Source: Verrucomicrobium sp. BvORR106
GTDB taxonomy: Bacteria > Verrucomicrobiota > Verrucomicrobiia > Verrucomicrobiales > Verrucomicrobiaceae
DNA: 64,000 bases
Reading direction: 5' to 3'
Assembly: GCF_000739655.1 (NCBI RefSeq)
Contig: NZ_BATR01000164.1
Coordinates: 62,001 to 126,000, forward strand
The notes below the pieces were generated by a model. That model saw nothing but the letters and a program-made list of their open reading frames with translations. It did no database searches and had not been told where the DNA came from. A program made the translations under genes and the position numbers. Shown piece after piece: positions 36,150 through 45,750 of the stretch (its first letter is position 1; each line of letters begins with the position of its first letter).

Positions 36150-37557
36150 TCTTGTCCCGGTCGTCTTTGGGCGAGTCTCTATTGAGGCTCTGAGTCGTCG
36201 AGTGCGGTGACGGTTCCCAATCATCATCCATCGGAGACTTCCGCCCGACGGCCCGCCAAGCCATTACGAGGCCGATCAAAGTCACAACGGCCGCCCCGAG
36301 GAACGGCAGTCCCGGCCAGGAGCCGAGGGAAGGTTCGCCAAGCTGGGTGGCCGTCACGCCCGCGAACGCCGCGGGACCAATGACACCAGCGAGGTGAAAG
36401 ACGGTGGCCCCCACCATATCACCAAGCCCGGGCTGCATCTTCGCGGGGTCAGTCCCGATCCCAATGGCAAACAGCCACGTCCAGAGCAGAGGCCCCACAA
36501 TCCCTGCCACACTGGTGAGACTGTTGAGCGCCCCTTGCACGGCCCCCTGCTCATCCGGCCCCACTTCGCGCGTGATCATCGCCTGCGCGGCCGGGCCAGC
36601 AATGCAGCCCAGAGCTCCTACCACCAGCACCAGATAAACCATCCATCCTTGAGTGGCCAGACCATAGCCCACCATGCCCAGTGCCGTGGCCAGCAAACCA
36701 AAGGCCAGCCCCTTCCGGTCTCCCAAAACGCCAAGAATTTTCCCCGCCAGCCCTCCCTGGACCACCGCCATCAGAATGCCAACGATGGCCAGTGATGCGC
36801 CGACGTGCTTGGTGTCCCAGCCATATCGGATGCCTGTGTAGAGGACCCAGAGGCTGGGATAAATGTTCTGCGCCAGGTGGATGAAGAAGTGCGTCTCAGC
36901 CAGACTCACCACAATGGGCCATCTCCGCAGTGCCAGCAGGGAACGAATGGGGTGCGCACTGGCCCACTGAAAGGGGCGGCGGTTTTCCCGCTTCACAGAT
37001 TCTGGGAGCACGAAGAGCCCATACAGGAAGTTCAAGAGAGTGATGCCGGCAGCCACGAGAAACGGCACCCGAAGCCCCACATCCCCCAGCCAACCGCCCG
37101 CCAGCGGCCCAGCTACAAAACCCAGACCGAATGCGGCGCCAATCATGCCGAAGCCCTCAGCTCGTTTCTCCGGTGGGGTGACGTCAGCGATGTAGGCACT
37201 GCAAGCGCTGAAGTTCGACGCGGTGATCCCCGCAATCACCCTGCCAACATAGAGCCATAGGAGGCTGGGGGCCCAGGCGAGCAACAAGTAATCCAGCCCA
37301 GAACCCAGCAGCGCCAGCAAAATGACAGGACGCCGTCCGAACCGGTCGGACAAGCTCCCGAGCACCGGCGAGAAAACGAACTGCATCAGGGCATAGATCG
37401 CCCCCAGCCACCCCAACGCATGAACGGAATGCAACACGTCCCCTCCCTCCATCTGTTCGACGAGCTTGGGAAGCACTGGCACGATGAGCCCGACCCCGAA
37501 GATATCCAAGAACAGGGTGATGAAGATAAAAATGACGGCGGGCTTCGGACGGGCCAT
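36136..37557 (-). CDS. MFS transporter, TetA/TCR-type 12-TM family
   Basis: 473 residues from ATG 37557 with about 12 hydrophobic segments. Motif A between TM2 and TM3 is [12 protein letters not shown], and motif C-like [14 protein letters not shown] follows in TM5. This arrangement resembles the tetracycline-efflux (TCR) branch, but many such proteins are drug or sugar exporters of unknown specificity, so no resistance should be inferred. Its 3' end overlaps the NanM-like gene end by 14 nt (convergent). Confidence 0.88.
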   Translation of the reverse strand: MARPKPAVIFIFITLFLDIFGVGLIVPVLPKLVEQMEGGDVLHSVHALGWLGAIYALMQFVFSPVLGSLSDRFGRRPVILLALLGSGLDYLLLAWAPSLLWLYVGRVIAGITASNFSACSAYIADVTPPEKRAEGFGMIGAAFGLGFVAGPLAGGWLGDVGLRVPFLVAAGITLLNFLYGLFVLPESVKRENRRPFQWASAHPIRSLLALRRWPIVVSLAETHFFIHLAQNIYPSLWVLYTGIRYGWDTKHVGASLAIVGILMAVVQGGLAGKILGVLGDRKGLAFGLLATALGMVGYGLATQGWMVYLVLVVGALGCIAGPAAQAMITREVGPDEQGAVQGALNSLTSVAGIVGPLLWTWLFAIGIGTDPAKMQPGLGDMVGATVFHLAGVIGPAAFAGVTATQLGEPSLGSWPGLPFLGAAVVTLIGLVMAWRAVGRKSPMDDDWEPSPHSTTQSLNRDSPKDDRDKISVS

Positions 37558-37745
37558 CGGCGACCATAGCGAGGACCTGCTTCCAGGTGATGAAAATGTT
37601 TCCTCAGGGGAAAACAGGTTGATTCCGGCGAATTGTTTATTTGGCCGCAGCCACGTCTCTCCCACCGACGATTTATTTTCATCGGATGAATAGATTGCTC
37701 AGCAACCTCGTCAGTTGCAGCGTGACACTATTTCCCCAAAACGCC

Positions 37746-38318
37746 ATGAAACTGAACCAGTTGCTTTCCACCGGATTGGCCGCACTTGCGCTCATTCCCC
37801 TCCTCGCCACCTCTGCCAGCGCTGCTCCCCCAAAAGGCGACCGTGACCGCGATCGGGATCGTATCCCTGCGGCAGTGATCCAGCTCGACAGCACCTCCCA
37901 TCAGCTGGTGGACGCCTATGAGTCTGATCTCCGCCGTCACAAGCAAGGCCCCCCTCGTGGCAATGAGCGCCGCTTCCTGGACGCCACCCGGAGTCTGGAG
38001 GCTGCCAGCCACACCTTGAGGTCGGACGTGGAGTCCCGCCAGTCTCCCCGCAAGCTTCAGGGCACATTCTACTCCCTGAGAAATGCGATGGATCAGGTCT
38101 CCCTCGCCAGCCGGGATCTGCGCCTGACGGAGCGGACTCGGGGAGTACTCTTTCAGACCCGCTCACTTGTGAAACAGGTGGAGGACCAGAAGGGCTACCT
38201 CTTCGCTCGTGCTGAGGACAAAGACCGTCATGATCACGACCACGACCATGACCATGATCGCGACAAGGATCGCCCCCGCGGTCCTGGTGGAATTCTGAAG
38301 AAGCTCTTCGGAAACTGA
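37746..38318 (+). CDS. Exported protein with His/Asp-rich C-terminal tail
   Basis: 190 residues from ATG 37746, with a signal peptide (MKLNQLLSTG...TSASA). The mature part is basic and helical. The tail carries an alternating His-Asp run (DRHDHDHDHDHDRDKDR) that could bind divalent metal, followed by a short basic end. An Asp/Arg run (DRDRDRDR) also follows the cleavage site. No family recognised. A clear terminator follows. Confidence 0.7.
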   Translation: MKLNQLLSTGLAALALIPLLATSASAAPPKGDRDRDRDRIPAAVIQLDSTSHQLVDAYESDLRRHKQGPPRGNERRFLDATRSLEAASHTLRSDVESRQSPRKLQGTFYSLRNAMDQVSLASRDLRLTERTRGVLFQTRSLVKQVEDQKGYLFARAEDKDRHDHDHDHDHDRDKDRPRGPGGILKKLFGN

Positions 38319-38334
38319 TCCCGCCATCTCTTTG

Positions 38335-38370
38335 AGCGTGAGTCACCCTTGTGTGGCTCACGCTTTTTTT
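38335..38370 (+). terminator. Rho-independent terminator after the His/Asp-tail gene
   Basis: The arms AGCGTGAGTCAC and GTGGCTCACGCT form a 12-bp stem with one G-T pair and a 6-nt loop, followed by TTTTTTT. It starts 17 nt after the stop. Confidence 0.9.
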
Positions 38371-38450
38371 ATTGCCCGGTCCCGAGCCGCCCTGCACCTG
38401 CCATATCCGCCACTTGCACGAATCCTCCGTTTGCATGAAGGGAGTGCCCC

Positions 38451-40193
38451 ATGCGGCTCACCCGTTATCTCCTTGCCCTCGTCAGCGGATTTGCCCTCAC
38501 GTTTGCTTACCCTCGCTGGAACGTCGGCCTCCTCGCCTGGCTTTGGATCTTCCCAGTGCTCTACGCCCTCTGGAGCAACCGGCTCTTTAGCCTGGAGAGG
38601 AAAAAATCCAGGGTGCGGCACGGATTCAAGGTCGGCTACGCCGCTGGCTTGGCTTTCTTCGTGCCCAACCTTGCCTGGGTCCGACATTCCTCCCGGGTGG
38701 TCCATGGAGCCATTGGCAACGAATGGATGGGCTGGGGACCAGAGCTGATGGGCATGGGGGCCGTACTCGGCCTGAGCCTGTATCTGTCCCTCTACTGGGG
38801 TCTGTGGGGTTCCTTCGCCGCCACCATCGCCCGGCCTCGCATCAGCGCTGATGGACTGCCGACCGACGGAGACTCTGGAAAACTCTTCAGCGTCTCGCTG
38901 GAGTCCCTGCGCTCAGCGTTCCTGACGGGAGCCATGTGGGTGGCCTGTGAGTGGCTTCGCGGCATCGTCATGACCGGGTTTGGCTGGAACGGCCTCGGGG
39001 TGGCGCTCCATTCCAACATTGCCATGATCCAGAGCGCTGATCTGGTGGGAGTAACCGGCCTTTCCTTCCTGCCGGTGTTTGTGGCCGCGATCGGGTACAA
39101 CACCGTTCTACGGTTCCGTCAGGAAATCCGTACTTCCCGGGTGCGACCGCATGCAGACTTCTTTCTGGCCATCTGCCTGCTCCTCACCAACTTTGGCTAC
39201 GGAGTGTACCAGCTTTCCCGGCCCTCCGGAGAATCCGTGCGTCTCAACCTCCTGATGGTGCAGCTCAATCTGCCCCAGGGGGAAAAATTCCTGGCGCGAG
39301 GCACAGGGGAAGGGGTCGAGGAAATCTACCATGGCCTGGCGCGGCTTACCGAGCTCTTTGTCACCCGGCCATCCGAAAACAAGCCCGATCTCGTGATCTG
39401 GCCGGAAAGCGCCCTCCCCTATCGCTTCCATGATCCTAACCACATTCCTTTCCTCAATGACGTGCTTGGCATGGGAGATTTTTCCCTGCTGACGGGTACG
39501 GACATCGAGCTTCCCAATGAAGCGATGTACACGGGTGCCGCCCTCATGAAGGGGACCTTTGATCATCATCAGCTTTATCAGAAGATCCATCTCGTCCCGT
39601 TCGGCGAGTACCTGCCGCTCCGGGAGATCCCCTTGGTGCGTGCCGCATTGGGGAACGTGCTCCCGGGAGATTTTCAGCCCGGCACCTCCACCGAGCCCCT
39701 CCTGCTTGACCGCCCCTCAGGCGTCCAGTTGATCCCGCTGGTCTGTTTCGAAGACACCGTAGGCCGCTTGGCCCGGAAATTTGTCCGGGAGGCCCCGCAG
39801 CTTATCGTGAACCTCACCAACGACGGCTGGTTCCTGCAGAGTGAAGAAAACGAGGTTCATCTGGCCAACGCCATCTTTCGCAGCATCGAGCTTCGGCGTC
39901 CCATGGCCCGGGCCTGTAACACCGGGGTGACCTGCGTGATCGACGCCCAAGGACGCATCCCCAAAGGCGCCAAGCTGCTGGATCGCAAAGGCAGCGTCTT
40001 CACAAAAGGTGTCTTGGATCAACAGGTCAAGATCGAGAAGAAGCCGGAGCTCACCTTCTACGCCCGCTTTGGCGACCTGTTCTCCATCATCATGCTCAGC
40101 CTCTGCGGTCTCACCATCGCAGGAAAGTTCATCCTTTCCCGCAAGCAAAAGACCGCCCCCGCCGAAACAGCTTCAGGAGCCAACACGAAATAG
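38451..40193 (+). CDS. lnt: Apolipoprotein N-acyltransferase
   Basis: Inner-membrane enzyme adding the third acyl chain to lipoproteins. 580 residues: six or so N-terminal membrane helices, a carbon-nitrogen hydrolase domain from about 265 to 520, and a final helix near 550. The nitrilase triad is present as E319 (WPESALP), K378 (KIHLVPFGEY) and C432 (VCFED). The segment PNLAWVRHSS and the NLTNDGWF motif are typical. ATG 38451 has AGGGAG upstream. Its presence implies a diderm envelope with triacylated lipoproteins. Confidence 0.94.
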   Translation: MRLTRYLLALVSGFALTFAYPRWNVGLLAWLWIFPVLYALWSNRLFSLERKKSRVRHGFKVGYAAGLAFFVPNLAWVRHSSRVVHGAIGNEWMGWGPELMGMGAVLGLSLYLSLYWGLWGSFAATIARPRISADGLPTDGDSGKLFSVSLESLRSAFLTGAMWVACEWLRGIVMTGFGWNGLGVALHSNIAMIQSADLVGVTGLSFLPVFVAAIGYNTVLRFRQEIRTSRVRPHADFFLAICLLLTNFGYGVYQLSRPSGESVRLNLLMVQLNLPQGEKFLARGTGEGVEEIYHGLARLTELFVTRPSENKPDLVIWPESALPYRFHDPNHIPFLNDVLGMGDFSLLTGTDIELPNEAMYTGAALMKGTFDHHQLYQKIHLVPFGEYLPLREIPLVRAALGNVLPGDFQPGTSTEPLLLDRPSGVQLIPLVCFEDTVGRLARKFVREAPQLIVNLTNDGWFLQSEENEVHLANAIFRSIELRRPMARACNTGVTCVIDAQGRIPKGAKLLDRKGSVFTKGVLDQQVKIEKKPELTFYARFGDLFSIIMLSLCGLTIAGKFILSRKQKTAPAETASGANTK

Positions 40194-40202
40194 AACCAAG
40201 AG

Positions 40203-41306
40203 CTACACCAGCTTCACGTAGTACTTCCCCGGAAGGGGTTTCACCACGCGTTTCATCTCGAGCTTCATGAGCGTCGCGGAGACCGCCGGGCCGGAAAGGG
40301 TGGTGCAGCGTCCGGCGATTTCATTGATATGCGCTTCCCCGGAGCCGATGGCTTCGAACACGGCGGCCTCGTCCAACGCCAGAGTGACGCCAGGTTGCAC
40401 GCTTTCCACCCGTGGCGCTTGAGGCTCCGTCGGGAACAGGGTCATCAAATCATCCAGGACATCCCCACCATCCAGGATGAGCTTGGCCCCCTGTTGAATG
40501 AGCCGGTTACACCCTTGGGATGACGGCCTGTCAATATTGCCCGGCACGGCATAGACCGTCCTCCCCTGCTCCACAGCTTGTTGCGCCGTAATGAGAGAAC
40601 CGCTTCGCCCCGGGGCCTCCACGACGACAATCCCGCAGCTCCAGCCGCTCACGATGCGATTCCGCATGGGGAAAGTCTGCTTGTCCGGCGGGCAGTCCAC
40701 CGGAAACTCGCTGATGACGGCTCCGTTTTCGGCGATCTTCTCTGCCAGCGCTTTATTCTCCGGCGGGTACAGTTTCCCCAAGCCCGAGCCAATCACGGCA
40801 ATGGTTCTTCCCTTGCTGGCCAGCGCTCCTTCATGCGCCGCGGTATCAATGCCTCGAGCGAGGCCGCTGATCACGCTGTAGCCTGCATAAGCCAGCTGGA
40901 ATCCCAGCTTCTTGGCCGTGCTCAAGCCATACTGGGTGGCATGCCGTGACCCCACGATGCCAATGCCATGCTGGTCCCGTGGAAGCAGCGTTCCCTTCAC
41001 GTAGAGCACCAGCGGCGGATCATAGATCTGTTTCAACAGCTTGGGATAGCTCGCGTCATCCTGCGTGAGGACCGTGATCTGTTCTTCGGCAATCCTTCGC
41101 AGCTCCCGGCTCAGATCCACGCGATCTTCCCACCCGGCCACCAGTTGAGCCAGCTCCTCCCCAAAGCCCTCCACCCGCTTGATATCTGATGCCAAAGCGG
41201 ACAACGCCTCCACCGGACCGCCAAACCACTCCACCAATCGCCGCACCCTCACCGGGCCGATTTTGGGCAGAAGATTCAGAACGAGATAGGCTTCGGTACG
41301 GGTCAT
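40203..41306 (-). CDS. dprA: DNA processing protein DprA
   Basis: Loads RecA on incoming single-stranded DNA during natural transformation. 367 residues from ATG 41306. An N-terminal SAM/HhH-like region (LLPKIGPVRVRRLVEWFG) leads into the Rossmann-type DprA core: GIVGSRHATQYG, SGLARGIDTAAHEGAL, IGSGLGKLYPPEN, SGWSCGIVVVEA and GSLITAQQAVEQGR. A C-terminal winged helix (about 300-367) is complete. Convergent with lnt by 9 nt. Confidence 0.95.
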   Translation of the reverse strand: MTRTEAYLVLNLLPKIGPVRVRRLVEWFGGPVEALSALASDIKRVEGFGEELAQLVAGWEDRVDLSRELRRIAEEQITVLTQDDASYPKLLKQIYDPPLVLYVKGTLLPRDQHGIGIVGSRHATQYGLSTAKKLGFQLAYAGYSVISGLARGIDTAAHEGALASKGRTIAVIGSGLGKLYPPENKALAEKIAENGAVISEFPVDCPPDKQTFPMRNRIVSGWSCGIVVVEAPGRSGSLITAQQAVEQGRTVYAVPGNIDRPSSQGCNRLIQQGAKLILDGGDVLDDLMTLFPTEPQAPRVESVQPGVTLALDEAAVFEAIGSGEAHINEIAGRCTTLSGPAVSATLMKLEMKRVVKPLPGKYYVKLV

Positions 41307-41420
41307 GGGAGGACTGAGTGGCAAAGGTCAACGCGAAGAGAAACAACTACTCATTTGTACAGTTGCCCTCGCGTGTGTCAACCACGCGCCGGGGTCCAAT
41401 GTGAACTCTCCGGAGCAAGT

Positions 41421-41434
41421 ACGATTATTATCGT
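41421..41434. promoter_or_regulatory. Dyad 1 upstream of the M56 gene
   Basis: ACGAT-TATT-ATCGT is a perfect 5-4-5 palindrome. Its right edge overlaps TTGACC (41434-41439), a -35-like hexamer pointing to the gene at 41513. It pairs with an equivalent dyad 45 bp downstream. Confidence 0.6.
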
Positions 41435-41465
41435 TGACCAAATCAAACTACCTATGCCATTTTAT

Positions 41466-41479
41466 ACGATAATCATCGT
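41466..41479. promoter_or_regulatory. Dyad 2 upstream of the M56 gene
   Basis: ACGAT-AATC-ATCGT has the same half-sites as dyad 1 (TACGAT/ATCGTA when extended). It overlaps a -10-like TATACG and lies 33 nt before the ATG at 41513. Two identical half-site pairs centred 45 bp apart look like operators for a dimeric winged-helix repressor of the BlaI/MecI kind, but no such repressor gene is adjacent. Confidence 0.6.
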
Positions 41480-41512
41480 ACATCTACCACACATCGGCGA
41501 GCAGCTTGATCT

Positions 41513-44500
41513 ATGGACTCGATCATCAACTCCCCCTGGCTCAATCATCTTGGGATGGGCTTGCTCCATTCCCTATGGCAGGGGTTGGTCATTCTAGCTG
41601 TCACGGCCACCATTTTGGCACTGTGCCGACGACGTTCCCCAGAAGTACGTCATCGGATCTGCCTGGCAGCAATCGCGTCGTTGACGCTTTGTGTACCAAC
41701 AACCGTAGCTTGGTTGGGCCGAGCTACTGCCACGTCTTACGCCCTCCAGAACCGCTCTGAGGCTCCTGCAATCGCTCCCACAACGATGTCGCCGGGAACT
41801 CTATCCACCCCACGCGTAAATAGAGAGACCTCGTTGTCCTCGCCATTTTCCAACGAGCTTCAGCCTCTCTCAATCTCACAGTGGCGATTCAACTGGACCG
41901 CAATCATTGCTCTGGGATGGGTGCTGGGCATCGTACTGCTCACCCTGCGATTGTTGGTTGGGCACCGGATTTTCGCTCGCATCAGATTGGGAGCCTCCTC
42001 GTGGGTCGCGCCGCCCCACGTTGGCCAACTTCTGACCAGAATCGGTCTGCACACTGCCAAGATCCTGGCTTCCCCCGCTGTGCCTGTGCCCCTGGTCGTT
42101 GGCTGGATTCGTCCAGTGGTTCTGCTTCCAGCACAGCTGATTGGCAGGATGGACCAAGAGTCATTGCAGACGCTGCTACTGCATGAACTGGCCCATCTCA
42201 AACGACGGGATCCGGTGATCAATCTGGCACTCACAGCCATCGAAACTCTGCTTTTCTTCAACCCTGCGGCTAGAGAGTTGGTCCGCCGGGTCAGATGGGA
42301 GGCTGAACTCGCCTGCGATGACTTTGTCATTTCCATAAACCCAGATCGTCAGGTCTATGCCAGGGCATTGGCTCAACTGGAAACGTTCCGGGATGAGAGA
42401 CTTGCATTGGCTGCCACAGGACACCATCACCTGCTGACGCGGCTGCAAAGGATTCTCCGTATGCCAGCCGATTCTAGCCCGAAAGGTCTGTGCCCCCTCT
42501 GGCATCCGGGTCTGATGATCCATGCGGTGACAGCTTTGTCGCTAGTCTTCGCCGTTATCGCCGTGCCTCGCGCGGCCCGCGCGATGACCGATGAGGAGAG
42601 GATTGCCTCAATCTCTGCCATCGAGATCAATCTACCAAAAGAGTCCGAGGTCCAATGGACGGCTCGAGCACAACTGGTTGACGACGCCGGAGTAACCTTG
42701 CCTGTGGTGAACACGAAGATCGCAACGTTTTCTATTGGAATATCAGACGCATTCGAGACGGATGTGTCGTCGAGCTTCAATGTCCGCGGGCGAGGGCAGT
42801 GGGCACAAGTCTCCGCCTGGCCTGATGGGTACGCTCCGGTCACTACGAGGATACCCTCGCCTGACCTTGCATCCGGCGCAGCCTCCCATCAGGTAAGAAT
42901 CGAAAAAGGATTCCCAGCAGAACTAATGATCGTCAACGAGGCTGGCGAACCAATCCCTGGCGCGATGGTTACTGTGGATTCTCCGGCACCCGAAAGAAGC
43001 GCCTTCCAACTTCGATCTCCGTTTGAATCTCAATCAGACGGCCGAATTCGTTTCGGCAATGTTGCAGCTTCGTCCCGTGTCACGTTGGAAGCGTTTGCCC
43101 ACGGTTATGAATGGACCCTTTTTGGGGGCATACGTTTTTTACCGGGCGAAGTGAGAACTCTTACTTTGAAGCGGGCCACTCCAATCACGCTGAAGGTGCT
43201 CGACCAGGAGACTGGGAACCCCGTCGAAGGCGCCTGGGCGTTCTGCGGAGGTCGCGGCTGGGGAAACTCCTTCAATAGCTGGTCTGATCAACAGCCCCCG
43301 CTCGCTTCGACTGCTTCAGACAGAGAAGGCCGCCTGGACTTGGATGTTTGTCATCCGTCCAGTCTGTATGGTGTGATCGTAAAGGCGCCTGGATATGCCC
43401 CCAAGGCATTGCTCATCCCGCAAGGTGGGGCCAGTCGCCCCAACCATCTGCAAGTCCATCTCACGAGAGGGCTGAAATTTGACGCAACGATCCACGACCC
43501 GCTTGGCATCCTCCCTGAACTCGCAGCAGGTGTGAAGTTCTCAGCGATTTCCACGCTCGATCTCCCGAAGCTAAACGATTGGCAACTGAGTGTGGGTTGG
43601 AGATCAGTCATCCCAATGGACCGCGGGCTCAGAAACCAACGAGTCGCCCTAGGAGAACTTTCTCCAGGCCCCTTGGAAGTAGTTTTGGGACGAGGACTCA
43701 CCTGGAAAAGAGACCTCGCTCATTCGCTGAGCGACCTGGATCTGTACATCACTCGATCAGGAATCACCGAAACGCCGCCGGCCAACTTCGCCGAAGAACA
43801 AAGAGAGACCCGCAAGATCATCTTTAATCTGGTCCCTCCGAGAGGCGGTCCTCGGGCTTCAGGTGAAGTCGAATTCAACGTCCAAGCCAAACCGAAATTT
43901 GTCAGGGTGGAGAACAACTCCCTGCAATTCGACGCGCCTCTGGGAGCCCAGGTATCAACCGAGGGGCATGGGCTGAAAGGCTACACCCTGTTCGGAAGGT
44001 TTCCTTTCTTCGTGGTCACTGCAGGCGCATCCCCTGTCATACACGAACTGGCCTTGATTCCAGCAGGAAGTGTTATCGCAAAGCTGGAACTCCCCGAACG
44101 TCTTGGCAATGTCTCAGGTGATGTTCTGGACGATAGCGAGCTTGGCACCTCAAGACCTCCCATAGCCCCAAGGATCGAATTCTTGAAGGATTCTCAAACT
44201 ATCTACATCTCGAACCTTCCATTTGGCAACAAATACCGGTTGATGCTCAACGCTCGCTCGCTCTTCATCGAAAGCTCATTGTTTGCAATCGATGAAGAGA
44301 ATCCAATTCGTGAGTTCATCTTCACCGTCCGTCCGAGCCCACCCATCCAAGTCACTATACTGGAGCCGGACGGTTCACCTTGCCGCAACAAACCAGTCAG
44401 GTTGCGGTACACGAGCCACCTTTACACAAGTAACAAGGCAGAACAATTCACCGACGGAGATGGGAGGTTGACCATTGAGAGCCTCAATTTTGAGGCTCCC

Positions 44501-44608
44501 GGAAAACACCATCTCACGCTCCCCGCTGAACCAGGAATCCAAGCATTCGAAGCGTATCTTGTGCCCGACGCCCCCTTGCAGCAATTTCAACGGCAGATCG
44601 CGAACTAA
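41513..44608 (+). CDS. BlaR1-like M56-family membrane metalloprotease with large beta-domain sensor
   Basis: 1031 residues. Membrane helices at about 10-35, 45-65, 120-150 and 330-355 frame an M56 peptidase: the zinc motif HELAH lies at 224-228, with the downstream acidic WEAELACDD near 262-270. BlaR1 proteins cleave a BlaI-type repressor after sensing a ligand outside. Here the outer part (about 370-1031) contains carboxypeptidase-regulatory/Ig-like beta units (EAGEPIPGAMVTV, GNPVEGAWAFC, DGSPCRNKPVRLRY) and no penicillin-binding SxxK/KTG domain, so the signal is not evidently a beta-lactam. No blaI gene is adjacent. Its stop overlaps that of aroB. Confidence 0.85.
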   Translation: MDSIINSPWLNHLGMGLLHSLWQGLVILAVTATILALCRRRSPEVRHRICLAAIASLTLCVPTTVAWLGRATATSYALQNRSEAPAIAPTTMSPGTLSTPRVNRETSLSSPFSNELQPLSISQWRFNWTAIIALGWVLGIVLLTLRLLVGHRIFARIRLGASSWVAPPHVGQLLTRIGLHTAKILASPAVPVPLVVGWIRPVVLLPAQLIGRMDQESLQTLLLHELAHLKRRDPVINLALTAIETLLFFNPAARELVRRVRWEAELACDDFVISINPDRQVYARALAQLETFRDERLALAATGHHHLLTRLQRILRMPADSSPKGLCPLWHPGLMIHAVTALSLVFAVIAVPRAARAMTDEERIASISAIEINLPKESEVQWTARAQLVDDAGVTLPVVNTKIATFSIGISDAFETDVSSSFNVRGRGQWAQVSAWPDGYAPVTTRIPSPDLASGAASHQVRIEKGFPAELMIVNEAGEPIPGAMVTVDSPAPERSAFQLRSPFESQSDGRIRFGNVAASSRVTLEAFAHGYEWTLFGGIRFLPGEVRTLTLKRATPITLKVLDQETGNPVEGAWAFCGGRGWGNSFNSWSDQQPPLASTASDREGRLDLDVCHPSSLYGVIVKAPGYAPKALLIPQGGASRPNHLQVHLTRGLKFDATIHDPLGILPELAAGVKFSAISTLDLPKLNDWQLSVGWRSVIPMDRGLRNQRVALGELSPGPLEVVLGRGLTWKRDLAHSLSDLDLYITRSGITETPPANFAEEQRETRKIIFNLVPPRGGPRASGEVEFNVQAKPKFVRVENNSLQFDAPLGAQVSTEGHGLKGYTLFGRFPFFVVTAGASPVIHELALIPAGSVIAKLELPERLGNVSGDVLDDSELGTSRPPIAPRIEFLKDSQTIYISNLPFGNKYRLMLNARSLFIESSLFAIDEENPIREFIFTVRPSPPIQVTILEPDGSPCRNKPVRLRYTSHLYTSNKAEQFTDGDGRLTIESLNFEAPGKHHLTLPAEPGIQAFEAYLVPDAPLQQFQRQIAN

Positions 44609-45690
44609 AACCGCAGCCCTTTGATCGCGCTGATGATGTGCGCTTCGGTGACGTGCTTGCTCACGTACGCATCTCCCAGGGCACGAAGCAGCACGAACCG
44701 GATGCTGCCTTCGCTGAACTTCTTGTCGTGCTTCATGTAGTCCAGAATCGTCTCCGTCGTCATCCCTTCTGGCAGCCGGGTGGGCAGTTGGAAAAGCTTC
44801 ACCATGTTGGCGATCTTGGCGCGCCCCACGGGAGGCAGACCCGCGAGTTGAGCGGACAAGGACGCGGCAGCGATCATGCCCAGGCTGATGGCCTCGCCGT
44901 GGAGCAACTGGCCATAACCAGCGCTGGCCTCAATGGCATGGCCGATGGTGTGCCCAAAGTTGAGCAGAGCGCGCTCGCCCGTGAGCTCATGTTCATCGGC
45001 TTCCACGATGCGGGCTTTGATCGCCACATTGCGGTGGATCAACGCTGCCAGGTCGCCTTTGCCCTCTGCCACCTCGGCGATGGCTTCAAACATGAAGGCA
45101 TCCCGGATCGCAGCGTGTTTGATGATCTCTGCGAACCCCTCGCGATACTCCCGTTCTGGGAGGCTGGAGAGGGTGTCCACATCCGCCAGCACCAGGCTGG
45201 GCTGATAGAACGTGCCGAGCAGGTTCTTGCCCTCAGGGGTGTTCACCCCCGTCTTGCCACCTACACTGCTGTCCACTTGGGAGAGTACCGTGGTGGGCAC
45301 CTGGATAAAGGGAATGCCGCGCAGGAAGATCGAGGCGGCAAACCCTGCCAAATCCCCGATCACGCCCCCGCCCAATGCGACGAGAAAGGACTTCCGGTCC
45401 AAACCTGCCTTCAGCATCTCACGGCAAACGTCTTCCACCACCGCCATGGCCTTGCTAGGCTCTCCCGCGGGCACCGCCACCAGTGTGGCCGTGATCCCAC
45501 TCTGTTCGAGGCTGTCGATCACCGTCTGGCCGTAAAGCGGCTCGACGTTGGTGTCCGTCACCACCACACACTTTTTCCGGCCCAGAAGCTCGGTCGCGTA
45601 GGTACCAACATGCGGGAGCAAGCCGCTCCCCACATAGACATCGTAGCTACGTTCGGCGAGATTGACGCGGACAGAGAGGCAGTCGGACAT
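44605..45690 (-). CDS. aroB: 3-dehydroquinate synthase
   Basis: Second step of the shikimate pathway, NAD- and zinc-dependent. 361 residues from ATG 45690, which has GGGAG just upstream; ATG 45705 would add five. Motifs are ALGGGVIGDLAGFAAS, FIQVPTTVLSQVDSSVGGKTGVN, AEIIKHAAIRD and NFGHTIGHAIEA, with zinc and substrate ligands present. Convergent with the M56 gene, the stop codons sharing CTAA. Confidence 0.97.
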   Translation of the reverse strand: MSDCLSVRVNLAERSYDVYVGSGLLPHVGTYATELLGRKKCVVVTDTNVEPLYGQTVIDSLEQSGITATLVAVPAGEPSKAMAVVEDVCREMLKAGLDRKSFLVALGGGVIGDLAGFAASIFLRGIPFIQVPTTVLSQVDSSVGGKTGVNTPEGKNLLGTFYQPSLVLADVDTLSSLPEREYREGFAEIIKHAAIRDAFMFEAIAEVAEGKGDLAALIHRNVAIKARIVEADEHELTGERALLNFGHTIGHAIEASAGYGQLLHGEAISLGMIAAASLSAQLAGLPPVGRAKIANMVKLFQLPTRLPEGMTTETILDYMKHDKKFSEGSIRFVLLRALGDAYVSKHVTEAHIISAIKGLRF

Positions 45691-45750
45691 GGAACTCCCA
45701 GTCATGAACGGGGAGGAGCCGAGCGCAAGCGGGTTTTAGCACCACCTCCC

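Noticed and set aside
36136-37557. Tetracycline resistance determinant
   Set aside because: The MFS protein belongs to the TetA-like branch by motif A and topology, but that branch is broad and nothing in the sequence specifies tetracycline.
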